Counted from the first letter of the stretch, positions 52,281-63,200 are shown. The stretch: 64,000 nucleotides of DNA from Treponema bryantii (GCF_900113965.1 NZ_FORI01000012.1:1-64000); one strand, 5' to 3'. A program made the numbers and translations. The notes: generated from the sequence alone by a model not told the origin.

Positions 52281-54238
52281 TTTTTTGCCTTTTTTGAATC
52301 TGATTTTTTTGTACGTTTGTTTTCATACATCTTTTCATCAGCTTTATCAAGTACTATCTGATAACCTTCTTTTTTATCCAAAGGCAAAATGCAGTAACCA
52401 ATACTTGCTTCTACAGGAATTGTCATATTCTCATTTGCAGAATCAAGATATCCCTGAAATCGTGAAAGTTTTTCACGCATATGATCTTCGGTGTAGCCGC
52501 CAACTCCAAGAATTATAAATTCATCACCACCACCGCGAACACAAACTTCACCTTTATCTGCAATAAACTTTGCGGCTTTGGCAACAATCATAATTCCGTT
52601 ATCACCTTCGGTATGACCGTACAAATCATTGCGTTTTTTAAGGTCATCCATATCAATTACAATGGCAAAGATTTTTGCATCATCTGGAGCACTCTGAATT
52701 TTTGGTAAAATAGCAAACTCCATTCCGCGCCGATTTTTTAAACCGGTCATCGCATCATGTTCAGAAAGATAATTTGAACGGTATTTTGTTCGGCTCATCT
52801 CAAGCGCGTTATTTATATTGCGGAGAAAGTTTCTGTACACTTCGCCAATCATACCGGGGCTGCTTAAATCATTTTGCAAAACTGCATACCCCAGACTGAT
52901 GTTTCCAAAATGAAGCGGTGCAAAATAATAAACCTGAGGTTCAGTAAAAGTTTCTTTTAGACCTTCTTCAAAAGCCGGAAGCATTGCCGTACGTTCAAAT
53001 AATTTTTCACGGCCCTCACCTATAAAAACATGATGCTCCCATCCATGAAGTTTTGTAGTTGCTTCTGCAGAAACAGCAAGAAGAATATTTTCATTATATC
53101 CTTCCTTCATATCTAAATCTGTATTGAGCCAGTTCTCGTTCAGACAGATATAAAATTTTTTGAAAGGCTTAAGAAGATATTTTGATTCATAAATTTTACA
53201 AAGACAGGCATGAGGAGAGTCGGCTGCAGTAAGATTTTCTGCCATATAACTTTCCTCAAGCATTGTCATATTTATATTTTCCCAGACAGTATTATCATTA
53301 TAATTTATCTTAGTACCCCTTTCTTCCTTAAAATAAGAACGGGTGTAAGAAGGATCTTCTACACAACCACAGGAAGCACCAATCTTCATTCGCTTATCAG
53401 AATCTTCTTCATAAGGAACAATTGAAGCGGCAGGGTCTATGATTTCGCGGAGATAATTAACAGCTTCGGCACCGGCCTTTGAATGACTTGGAACATACGA
53501 GGTAAGAGGTGGTGTGTTGATAGCTGCCTCACGAACCGCGCCAAAGCCGGTAACAATTACATCATCTGGAACATTGATATTATTTTTTTGAAGCCGGTTG
53601 ATAAGGCCAAGTGCCATATGATCAGACAAACAGATAACCGCATCCGGTAGTTCCAGTTCACCGTGAATATAACGATTGGCAAGCCGCTCACCACCAAGAT
53701 ACCAGTAGTCGCCGCGGATAATATGATCACGATCAATCTCTATATCATTCTCGTTCAGAACATCCATAATTCCCTTCAGGCGCATTCGGGTAAGAGGGCT
53801 TTCATCTGGACCACTTAATATATGGAATCTTTTACAATTATGTTTTTTGATAAGATGTTCGGTAATCTTTTTGAAAGGCGTTTTATCATCAGTATAAATT
53901 ACAGGAAAATCTCCAAACTCTCTGTCTATGGCAACAACAGGCTTTTTACAATTCTTAAACTGTTTTACAAGCTTATTGTATAAAGTCATATGAGAATCTT
54001 CTGTCATTGGAATTGGAGTTATGATAAATCCATCAAAAAGATCAAAGTTGATAAGATTATAAATATTGAGCTCGCCTTCAAGATAATTCTGATTATAATT
54101 GCAGATAGAAACTAAAGAACAAACTACAGAAACATCATACCCATATCTTTTACATTGAGCGATAACTCCATGCATTACTCGCTGAGGATATTCACTTTCC
54201 GGGGAGATTGTTACAAGGCAAAGTCTCTTTCGCTTCAT
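52277..54238 (-). CDS. LacI-type sensor domain fused to GGDEF diguanylate cyclase
   Basis: A 653-aa protein. Residues of about 1-290 are a periplasmic-binding-protein-like (LacI/GalR ligand) domain: PQRVMHGVIAQCKRYGYDVSV, GFIITPIPM, ICLSDHMALGLINRLQ, VIVTGFGAVREA. It lacks both the LacI helix-turn-helix and a signal peptide, so it should sense a ligand in the cytoplasm. A linker/GAF-like region (about 300-480) follows, then a GGDEF domain (about 485-640: DAMTGLKNRRGMEFA, IDMDDLKKRND, RGGGDEFIILG) with an intact active site. The RxxD inhibitory site is not seen. It would make c-di-GMP in response to a small ligand, perhaps a sugar. Translationally coupled to the kinase gene. Confidence 0.88.
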   Translation of the reverse strand: MKRKRLCLVTISPESEYPQRVMHGVIAQCKRYGYDVSVVCSLVSICNYNQNYLEGELNIYNLINFDLFDGFIITPIPMTEDSHMTLYNKLVKQFKNCKKPVVAIDREFGDFPVIYTDDKTPFKKITEHLIKKHNCKRFHILSGPDESPLTRMRLKGIMDVLNENDIEIDRDHIIRGDYWYLGGERLANRYIHGELELPDAVICLSDHMALGLINRLQKNNINVPDDVIVTGFGAVREAAINTPPLTSYVPSHSKAGAEAVNYLREIIDPAASIVPYEEDSDKRMKIGASCGCVEDPSYTRSYFKEERGTKINYNDNTVWENINMTMLEESYMAENLTAADSPHACLCKIYESKYLLKPFKKFYICLNENWLNTDLDMKEGYNENILLAVSAEATTKLHGWEHHVFIGEGREKLFERTAMLPAFEEGLKETFTEPQVYYFAPLHFGNISLGYAVLQNDLSSPGMIGEVYRNFLRNINNALEMSRTKYRSNYLSEHDAMTGLKNRRGMEFAILPKIQSAPDDAKIFAIVIDMDDLKKRNDLYGHTEGDNGIMIVAKAAKFIADKGEVCVRGGGDEFIILGVGGYTEDHMREKLSRFQGYLDSANENMTIPVEASIGYCILPLDKKEGYQIVLDKADEKMYENKRTKKSDSKKAKK

Positions 54239-54333
54239 TATTTTGATTATACCATACTTTCTTTTGACTTATATAGGAAATTTTATGTACTTTCTGGGAT
54301 TTTTTTATTATATTCTATAGAGAGGACTAACAA

Positions 54334-55599
54334 ATGGCAAATAAAAAGATTCCTATTACACTTTTGTGCGGTTATCTTGGTGCAGGAAAAACTACCCTGC
54401 TTAACCGCGTTCTTACAAATCAGAAAGGCTACAAAGTAGCTGTTATCGTAAATGATATTGGTGAAGTAAACGTTGATGAACGCCTTATTTCTAAAGAGGC
54501 AAAAATTGAAGATTCAAGCAGTCTTGTTCCACTTACAAACGGATGTATCTGCTGTACTCTCAAGAGCGACATGGTAAATCAGATTGAAAACCTGATGAAG
54601 ACCGGAAAATTTGACTACATTATGATTGAGGCTTCTGGTGTCTGCGAGCCAATGCCTATTGCTCAGGCAATTGAAACAATTGAAATTGGTAAGCTTGATA
54701 ACGTTGTTGGCGTTGTTGATGCAAGTCGCCTCGTTGATGAATTCGATGAAGGAAAAGCTCTTCTTAAAGAAGGTATTGATGAAGAAGATATTGAATCACT
54801 TTTGATTCAGCAGATTGAGTTCTGCTCTACTCTCATCGTAAACAAACGTGACCTTGTTACAGACGAGCAGATGAAGATGGTTCGTGCTGTAATCAACAAG
54901 ATTCAGCCAACTGTAAAGGTTATTGAAACAACAAGATGTGATGTTCCTGTTGAAGAAATTATTGGAACAGATCGTTTTGATTTTGAAACAGTATATGCAA
55001 GTGCAGGCTGGGTAAAAGCTTTGGAAGAGCACGATGCAGAAGCTGATGATGACGATGATGATCATGACGAGCACGAACATCATCACGACCATGACGAAGA
55101 TGATCACGAACATGGCGAGCACCATCACCATGATGATGATGATGACGACGACGATGATGATCACGATCATGAAGGACATGACCACCACGGACACCATCAC
55201 CACCATGAACACAAACACGAAGGTGAAAGCGAAGACGAATACGGAATCGGTTCGTTCGTATACTACCGCCGCCGTCCATTCAACCGCCAAAAGCTTGATG
55301 AGTTTGCTTCAAAGTGGCCACGCAACATCATCCGTTCAAAGGGTGTAATCTGGTTCAGCGATGAAGACGACATGGCATACGTTCTTGAAACTTCTGGTCG
55401 CCAGATTCAGGCCGGCTACTCAGGAAACTGGCTTGCTTCTTGCCCACCAGCAGAACAGCAGAAAGTTCTTGCCGAAGAACCAGAAATGAAAAAAGACTGG
55501 GACGAAAAAGTCGGCGACCGCATGATCAAGATGGTAATCATTGGCCGTCATCTGAACAAAGAAGAAATCTGCAAGAATCTGGATGCTTGTCTGGACTAA
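54334..55599 (+). CDS. CobW/G3E-family metallochaperone GTPase
   Basis: A 421-aa G3E GTPase, thought to deliver zinc or another metal to client enzymes. Walker A is GYLGAGKTTLLNRVL, the metal-binding CxCC is TNGCICCTL, Walker B-type EASGVCEPMP, and NKRDLV is the base-specificity motif. After the G domain comes an extreme acidic/His tract (residues of about 232-302, mainly Asp, His and Glu), a likely metal reservoir, then the CobW C-terminal domain (about 310-415, GSFVYYRRRPFNRQKLDEF...KGVIWFSDEDDMAYVLE). SD gagagga at 9 nt; terminator downstream. No Zur-type operator was identified. Confidence 0.93.
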   Translation: MANKKIPITLLCGYLGAGKTTLLNRVLTNQKGYKVAVIVNDIGEVNVDERLISKEAKIEDSSSLVPLTNGCICCTLKSDMVNQIENLMKTGKFDYIMIEASGVCEPMPIAQAIETIEIGKLDNVVGVVDASRLVDEFDEGKALLKEGIDEEDIESLLIQQIEFCSTLIVNKRDLVTDEQMKMVRAVINKIQPTVKVIETTRCDVPVEEIIGTDRFDFETVYASAGWVKALEEHDAEADDDDDDHDEHEHHHDHDEDDHEHGEHHHHDDDDDDDDDDHDHEGHDHHGHHHHHEHKHEGESEDEYGIGSFVYYRRRPFNRQKLDEFASKWPRNIIRSKGVIWFSDEDDMAYVLETSGRQIQAGYSGNWLASCPPAEQQKVLAEEPEMKKDWDEKVGDRMIKMVIIGRHLNKEEICKNLDACLD

Positions 55600-55606
55600 A
55601 AAACAC

Positions 55607-55651
55607 GATGGTTGAGTAGTCAGATGCAATGCATCTGACGTATCGAAACCA
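55607..55651. repeat. Palindromic repeat family A, copy 7
   Basis: gatggttgagta-gtcagatgcaatgcatctgac-gtatcgaaacca: outer arms of family A with a longer, different central hairpin. Directly after the CobW stop. Confidence 0.8.
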
Positions 55652-55665
55652 AATCATTTTTATAT

Positions 55666-55693
55666 ACCGGCCCATATGAGCCGGTGTTTTTTT
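55666..55693 (+). terminator. Terminator of the CobW-type gene
   Basis: accggc-ccatatga-gccggt followed by gttttttt on the plus strand. Confidence 0.85.
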
Positions 55694-55700
55694 ATGCATT

Positions 55701-55973
55701 TCAAATAAGTGTCAAAGATACTTTTTTTCCCAACACACTGGCAAATCTTTGAATTGTTGAAAGTGAAGTATTGAATGTCGGATCCAAGGCATTATCTACT
55801 GCAGTCCGTGTAGTATGCATTCTTTTTGCAACTTCGGATTTTGAGAGATTCTGTTTTTCCATTTCTGCTTTCAACTGAGCAGCAATAACTTTCTTGGCTG
55901 CAAGTTTCTGGGCTTCTTCATAAAGCCCCTGCTCTTTCATGAATTCAGAAAAATCTTGTCCTACACCCTTCAT
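55701..55973 (-). CDS. HTH antitoxin of a RelE/HigB-type module
   Basis: A 90-aa XRE-family protein: the helix-turn-helix is LSKSEVAKRMHTTRTAVDNALDP (about 44-66), followed by NTSLSTIQRFASVLGKKVSLTLI. In HigBA-type modules such antitoxins bind both the toxin and the operon's operator. It overlaps the toxin gene by 4 nt (ATGA), toxin first, the order typical of higBA. Confidence 0.88.
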   Translation of the reverse strand: MKGVGQDFSEFMKEQGLYEEAQKLAAKKVIAAQLKAEMEKQNLSKSEVAKRMHTTRTAVDNALDPTFNTSLSTIQRFASVLGKKVSLTLI

Positions 55974-56338
55974 TTATTTTGCTCCTTGAAACTACTTAAT
56001 CTGGATTTTGCTATTTCCAGTTCCTCTAATGGTATTCTTTGCGACTTCTTTATAAAACCATGTAACAGCACAATTGTATTATCAAACACAGTAAAGAATA
56101 CACGGCAAATTCCATCAGAAATATCAGATCTTATTTCCCATAAATCCTTCGTTATTTTCCTGCACAGAGGTAGTCCTAAAGGAAATCCTTTTTGCACAGA
56201 AAAGATATCTGCCCCAACTTCTTGTCTATCTTCTTTGTTAAGCTCTAGCAGAAAATCTCGGCATGGTTGATTTTTCATTTGTGTTTCATAGAATCTAACT
56301 TGCAGTGGAGCTTCTCGCTCTGTATTTAGATTGTACAT
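55970..56338 (-). CDS. RelE/HigB-family mRNA interferase toxin
   Basis: About 122 aa from the ATG used here. The family core is VRFYETQMKNQPCRDFLLEL near the start, then LCRKITKDLWEIRSDISDGICRVFFT and a C-terminal helix-rich tail (IVLLHGFIKKSQRIPLEELEIAKSRL); the strand pair WEIR/RVFF and FIKK are hallmarks of RelE/HigB ribosome-dependent endonucleases. The start is uncertain: the ATG at 56338 has only a distant gagg and lies inside the predicted promoter TTGACG-17-TACAAT. If that promoter is used, translation must begin further in, for example at a CTG at 56305 just before QVRFYE. Confidence 0.85.
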   Translation of the reverse strand: MYNLNTEREAPLQVRFYETQMKNQPCRDFLLELNKEDRQEVGADIFSVQKGFPLGLPLCRKITKDLWEIRSDISDGICRVFFTVFDNTIVLLHGFIKKSQRIPLEELEIAKSRLSSFKEQNK

Positions 56339-56358
56339 TATATTGTACACCTCGTCAA
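56330..56358 (-). promoter_or_regulatory. Toxin-antitoxin promoter and operator
   Basis: Minus strand -35 TTGACG (56353-56358), 17 nt, -10 TACAAT (56330-56335). An inverted repeat tgtaca-N6-tgtaca (56332-56349) fills the spacer and overlaps the -10, a fitting site for the HTH antitoxin. Confidence 0.6.
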
Positions 56359-56388
56359 ATAGTATATTTAAAGCTCACTGTTTATTGC

Positions 56389-57273
56389 TTATTCAGTTAT
56401 GGAGTTTTCGTAAGGGATGACTTCCTCATCATATGCAAAACAATAATGAAGACAAGTATCGTCGTATTTTGTTCCTTTGTAAACATCTGCAATTTCTACG
56501 CGAATATCTTCAGGCTGTGTAATAAAAGAAATATCCACTGTCTGAGGATGAGGTGTATCCAGGACATCAAGAATTCTTGAATTACCTGATTTAAGTCCTG
56601 TCACTTTGATTTTTTTTATACGATTATTTTGTTTATAAAGATAAGGTTTTTCATACGAAATATAACCATTAATAATAAAGAGGTATGGCCCCAATGGTTT
56701 AGCAAATTGTTTTCCTTCTATTGTAAAACCTTCGCCAATACCATCTCCCTTTACCCCTTCTACCCAAGGAGTATCGACAACTAACTTTCTTAGATTTTCA
56801 ACCGGATAAGCTTTATTCTTTTCAATTAAATAGGATGAACAGTCCTTATATAGATTTCCCCATTCATCAAATCTTGTATATGTAAGTGGTCGTTTTTCGA
56901 ATGAAAATCCTAATGTAAATGCAAACATTGTAATAAAGTTTTTTCTTTTACATGCTAGAAATAATAGTTTATTATCAGTTGTAATCGAATCAAAATTATT
57001 TTTATAATCATCATATTCTGCAATTTCTTTAGGAAGGTTTACTCCGAATTCAATATATGGTAGTCCATATAGTTGTGTAATTTTATACGAAAGTTTTTTT
57101 TCTTCTTTAAAATTTAATTGTTGTTTATATTTTATTATAACATTTTGATCTTCAATTATCATTTCATCTAAGCATGATTCACTTTGAAACATGTATTCAC
57201 CGTTTAAAGAAAAATTCTCTCCAAATAAATCAGACACTATCAAAATTAAAAATATAAAAAGTATTTTTTTCAT
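56389..57273 (-). CDS. Exported protein with NADase-type glycan-binding-like C-terminus
   Basis: About 294 aa with a signal peptide (MKKILFIFLILIVSDLFG). The C-terminal part (about 165-290: GVKGDGIGEGFTIEGKQFAKPLGPYLFIING, PYLYKQNNRIKKIKVTGLKS, then ILDVLDTPHPQTVDISF, VRIEIADVYKG-like) resembles the discoidin-like NADase-type glycan-binding domain found in many spirochaetal proteins; I rate this as probable, from pattern memory. It starts at 57273 with SD ggagg 9 nt upstream and overlaps the RHS stop by 4 nt, so it is coupled to the RHS gene. A role as immunity or docking partner of the RHS C-terminal domain is a hypothesis from position and export signal only. Confidence 0.7.
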   Translation of the reverse strand: MKKILFIFLILIVSDLFGENFSLNGEYMFQSESCLDEMIIEDQNVIIKYKQQLNFKEEKKLSYKITQLYGLPYIEFGVNLPKEIAEYDDYKNNFDSITTDNKLLFLACKRKNFITMFAFTLGFSFEKRPLTYTRFDEWGNLYKDCSSYLIEKNKAYPVENLRKLVVDTPWVEGVKGDGIGEGFTIEGKQFAKPLGPYLFIINGYISYEKPYLYKQNNRIKKIKVTGLKSGNSRILDVLDTPHPQTVDISFITQPEDIRVEIADVYKGTKYDDTCLHYCFAYDEEVIPYENSITE

Positions 57274-60200
57274 TTTGCACATCCTCCGATATTACTCATT
57301 GATCTAACATAAACTGTAATTGATTTAGGGTTCTGAACACCATCCATTAAATACTGCATCATCTCATCTTGTTGTTTTTGCCCATTTTTCCCAATAATAC
57401 ATGCTGCACTCTCTGGGGTTGCATTACCTGTATAAATATCACCATCTTTTTTTTGATTACCATGAAAGAATATATCTCCTTCATTAATTTTATCCTGTTG
57501 TTCCTTCGTAAGTCTTTCATCATTTGTCCTTAGAGATAAAATATTTTTATATGATTCAGAATTTGTTGTTCCATCTTCTTGTAAATAAAGAGGTGTTTTA
57601 CTAGTACTTTCATTTGACAAATAATAAGTTCCATCAGGAATTGTTTCCCCCTTACCCAGATTATAATATTTTTCCCTACAATTAGCTCCAACAGTATCTA
57701 CATAAACTAACTTGGTATTAAATCCATCATTCTTGTAAATTAATCTTGTTGAATCAAAACTGTTTCCAAGGCCATCATTATTTCGCAAAATAACAACTGT
57801 TGTTTTCTTTACCGTAGTAATAGATTGCTGTCCATTAGCGTTATAGTAAAATAATCCATCTGAATCCACAAAGTTTACGGGATCTCCATTGCAGTATTGG
57901 AACCAGTTGAGGCCGTCGCGGATGGGGTCTTGGGTGGTGAAGCGGGAGGTGGATGGGTTGTAATCGCGGTAGCCGTAGTTGTAGTGGGTAGTGGTCGGGT
58001 CGAACTGTTTGCCCAGGTAGCCGTAGTCACTGGAAGCTGTAAGGATGCCACTTATTGGAGAGCCAAAAACATCATATGAATAGGCTGTTTTTTGAAGACC
58101 TAGGTTGTCTGTTATTGATGCAACACTTCCCAATAAATCTGTTGAAAAATATTCAGCTCCGTAGTCTGATGTTGCTTGAGCAGCAATTATACCATTTACC
58201 GAAAGTTGAGTACGTTCTCCTTTATATCTGTGGCTGACAGATTTATAGATTCCTTCATCGAGATAAAAATAGCGGTTTTCATCACTGGATTTTTCATCAG
58301 AGAGATATCTGTAACGGTCACCTGTGGGCCTTCCGTTTTCTGTCCATCGGATCCCTGTTTCGTAACTGTCTGTAAAAAGACCGTTAGCATAAGTTGGACT
58401 TTGCTTTATTACATCAAAAGTAAATCCATCATACAAAGTCCGCAGCGCACATTGATCTTTATCCTGTACTATAATTCGTCTTCCAAAAACATCATAAGCA
58501 TAACTTGTTTGTGAACAGGTCTTTTCAGCATGATCTATAACTTCACAATAAATTAAACGATTCTGCGAATTGTACGCATAGCTGATTTTTTTATCTGCAC
58601 TTTCTTCACTAAGAAGATTCCCAAGCTTATCATAAGAATATTGAATATAACTCTGACCATGTGAGCCGCTTGCGATAAGGCAGTTCTCGTTGTCATAAGT
58701 ATATTCGATAGTTCCTGATGCTGTAGTTTTTGTTTTACGATTTCCATTTTTATCATAGGTATATTTTTCTTTGATAAAAATCTGAAGATTTGAAAGTTTA
58801 TTTGCAAATCCATATTGCATGGAATTTAACAGAGGTATAATCGTTGATTTTTCAGCCGAGGTCATATAGCGATTTTCGCCATAATCATTTGTTGCTGGTA
58901 GACCACATTCAGAAGCTTCTGTATTTAATTTATCAATAAGCTCATTTGAATATGGATAATAGATTTCAGAAATCTGACCTCGGGAATTATATTCATAAAA
59001 AGTTACACGGCCATTAAAATCTACAGTCGCAGTGCGTTTTCCATTCGGACCATAAACATACCCTTCTCCCCATAAGAGAGTTCCGTTATCAGCCTTCAAT
59101 GTTTTTACCATAACACGGCCGGCCTTATCATAATGAGTCTGTTCTTTTGTTCCATTTCCGAAATCTCTCACTACTTCCTGTCCGTTATTATTATAGCTTA
59201 ATTTTACATGCAGTCTTTGTTTATTGTCAAAAACTTCTTTTACTTCATTATTTTTCCCGTATGAATAGATTGTGTCCCGAGTCGAACTGATTAATCGGAT
59301 TCTGTTTCCGGCATCGTCATATTCAAACTCAACTTCTTCACCTGTAGTAATATCTTTTTGATAAATTAATCTGCCACCCTGATCATATTTATAAACAGTT
59401 TCTCCATGTGCATTCTGTGCCTCTTCTATATTTCCCGTTTCATCAAGATTAATTACATTCAAGCTGCCATCCGAAAATATTTCTTTCTGGATTGTTCTGT
59501 CAGAAGATGTAATATATGAAATTGTACTGCCATCAAAGCAAATCACATTTTTTAATTTTCCTTCCTCATCATAAGAATATGATTGCTCATAGCCCGAACG
59601 ATTTCGTTCATTTTTCAACCGGCCGAAAACGTCATAATTATATAAATACTTTGCTCCATTTCCATCTGTAACTTTTAGATTTCTTCCATAATTGTCATAT
59701 TCATATGACTCAACAATTTCATCACCATATTTTATCTGAATTAGATGGCCAGCATTATCATATTCATAGGATTTTTCACAATCTGCCCGATTAAATTCTT
59801 TAACAAGCCGTCCCCTCTTATCATATTCTGCACGATATACAATTCCACAATCATCAACAATCTTTTCCAGAAGACCTGTATAGTTATATGAGTAAGACAA
59901 TTTATTTCCTTCTGGAAAAGTTAAATTATCAATTTTATTCAACGCGTTGTATTGTATTTTCGTTTGATTACCATAGCCATCATATATAGAAATAAGTTGA
60001 TTCAAGTAATTATATTCATACGATTTAGAATTGCCATTTCCATCTGTTATTCGAACGACATTTCCAAACGCATCAAGCTCATATTCCTTCTTGTATTTTT
60101 CACCTTCGATGACAGTGATCTTTCGGCCATCAGAAGAATAATTATAACTTGCAAACCAGGATACAAATTGTTCATCTAAAGTCTTTCCTATACTGATTTT

Positions 60201-63200
60201 TTTAAGACAATTCAATTTATCATATTCATACCAGACTTTTTGATGTACAGATTCTTTTGCTGCGACTCGACCAAGAGAATCATATTTGTAATTCGTGATA
60301 TTTCCGCGACAGTCTTTTTCAGATTTTTTACTTCCATCAGGATAATATTCAAAAGTCATTCCCTGACTTCCCTCTTCTCTCTGTAACTTAAGTAATCCAT
60401 CAGCACCATAATCATATTCGTACCAGCCACTATATAAAGATTGTTCCTTAATTATTCGACCGGCTTTTGAATATTTAATTTCTCTATGTTCATTATTTCC
60501 ATCAGTTATCTTTATAAGATTTCCGAAGCTGTCATATGCAAAAATATTTTCCAAAATTGAATCATTAAATACAGATATCTGATTTTCATTATTTCCGGAT
60601 TGCTTATATTCATATTTTTGGGTTTGGACTTTATCGCCTGATTGCAAAAGATAACTTTTAAGAACTTCAAATGTTATAGGATTAGATGAGTTGATTTTTG
60701 AAACAATGTCTGCATCAGAAATCTTAAATTGTTTTACTTCACTTATTTTCTCATTTTTATAATTTATAAGTTTTATCCAGCTTTCATTTCCATAATTAAT
60801 TATTCCAGTGATTTTTCCTTCTGGAGAATATAAATATGACATTATTAGTTGCAGAGAATCCTCACTACCTGCAAAAACATTTATTGGAAGATGGCGTTTG
60901 TCATAATCAATTTGCATTACATGAACTTTACTAGACTGCAAATCTTTTTGAATAACTTTTACTAAATCTTTCCTTCCATTTGTGATGTACTGAGTTTCAA
61001 GACCTTTATAATCTGTAATAGTTGTTTTGTGTTCTGCATAGGAATATTTGCATATTTCCTGATTATCGATTCTTTCACTTACTAATCGATTTCGATTATC
61101 ATAAGTATATTTTATTTCTCTGTCTCCGGTCTTTTCTTTTATCAAATTACCATAATTATCATATTCATAATTTGTCACAATTGGATTTTGACCATATTTA
61201 ACTCGAGTAGTCACAAGCCCCTGTAAATTAAATTGCTGGGTAAATACTGTTTTATTAGCTTTTCGATATTCAATAAGATTTCCATTATTGTCCCGAATGT
61301 ATTGCTCAATTACTCCATCCCTATCTGTATAACTAAGAAGAAGATTATTTTTATCATATGACCAAAATTCGCTAGAAGAATCGGAGTATCTAATCTGAAT
61401 CAGATTATTATTTGAATCATATGTATATCTTGTCACATTTCCGTTTTCTTCTTTTGCAACAAGATTTCCATATTCATCATAAGTATTATAAATTACAGTT
61501 TCATCAGGAAGTACTTTCTTCTTTGTATGTTGATTTTCATCATACCAGTATTTGGTTATGTTTCCATCATGATCTATATAATCTGTACGATTTTGGTTTC
61601 TAAAATATTCAAAATATTCAGCATATCCTTCTTCATTGATTGTTGAGGTTGTAAGAATATTCCCATCATTAGTCTGTTCGTTATATACAAAAGAAATAAA
61701 ACTTCCATCACACTTATTTAGTTTTACTAAGTGACCGGTCTGATCATAATTCATTGTAACTGTATCACCATCTTTATCAGTTACAGAAAAAAGATAATTA
61801 TTTTGATAGGTATATTGCACAGTTTCATCCGACGAACGAACGTTAGTTATTTTATTTATAAAACTACCACTATACCAAATTACAAACTCTTCATTAAAAG
61901 ATGTTTTTATATATGTAATTTTTTGCTCTGTCGTTCTAACTAATTCTACCCAATTATTATTTCTATCAATGAACTTTACAAGAAATCCAGAATCATTATA
62001 AATCTTTATGCAACCATTTCTTAAATACAATTTATATGATTTATTACTATATTCACATTTTATAAACTCTCTTTCATTTTCGTTCTTCCAGATATTAAGA
62101 TTATCATTCTCTTTTTTAAATGTATGAGGATATCCATTCTCATCAATCAAAACAATCTTATCTTTTCCAACTTCTTCGTATTCTTTTCCTAATCCAGAAA
62201 ATAAAGCAGTTTTATTTCTTTCATGAATTTTCCTTTGTTCAATCAAAAGTTTTTGTAAATATATAATTTGCGCAGTTACTTCTGACATTCGCTTTTTCAA
62301 ATTATTTAATTTATTGATATCAGCTAAAGCTAAAGCAAGCTGTTTTTCAACAAGCTCTTTTTTGGACTGAACATTACCTCTCAAATTTTCAACCGATATT
62401 TTAAGCCTTTTTGCATCATTCTCATAATTACCTTTTCCTCGAACGGCATCTATAAAACTATTAAGTCTTTTTATCAGATCATTTGTTTTTGTAAGTAAAG
62501 ACTCACACTCTTTTATTCTTGCAGATATCTCATTACTGGCATTATCAATACTACTTACTTTATAATGTCTAATAATTTCTTTTTCGAATTCTGTAATAAA
62601 TTGCTGAAGTTTGCTTTTATAATTGGTAAGCTTTGTAATTCTCTGCTCAAGGTTACTATCAATACCAATAATTATTCTTTCATCAAGATTTGTAATCCAG
62701 CCATATCCGAATGAACCTATAACACTATTATCAGATTCATACCTGCGTTTGATTTCGAACTGTTTAGTACTTCCAATTTCTAAATCCACCTCGGCTAACT
62801 CATAAGTACCCTTTGATACTTTTACAGGATCTCCCAGTTTTTCAGCATTCTCAGAGTTTGCTTCTTCAACGAGACTCGCCTCATTTTCCTGATTCTTGAT
62901 TTCAGTTTCATTAACTGTAACTACTGTATCATCAGGAGCTTCACTTTCTGGATTGGCAAGTTCTGCCCCCTCTACTGTTTCGATTGACTCTAAAGAATCG
63001 CTTATTGCTTCCTGCTCATCTGAAATATCATCAAGTTCTTCATCTGGACCATCAGGAGACTCCGGTGGATCGTCAGGATTATCCGGGTCTTCTGGATCGT
63101 CTGTATCATCCGGATCATCATTGTCATCATCGCCTGGGGACTCTGGATTTTCTATGGGATTAAGAGGAAAACCTCTATCATCATATTCAACAGCAAAACA

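Noticed and set aside
54796-55290. Long minus-strand frame with Val/Ile/Met-rich, membrane-like translation
   Set aside because: It is the antisense of the His/Asp codon tract of the CobW-type gene; GAT/CAT repeats read backwards give ATC/ATG/GTG codons. No SD or family features.
57270-57800. Calling the RHS C-terminus a known nuclease or ADP-ribosyltransferase toxin
   Set aside because: None of the HNH, Ntox, ART or deaminase motifs could be recognised; only a weak L,D-transpeptidase-like pattern is visible.
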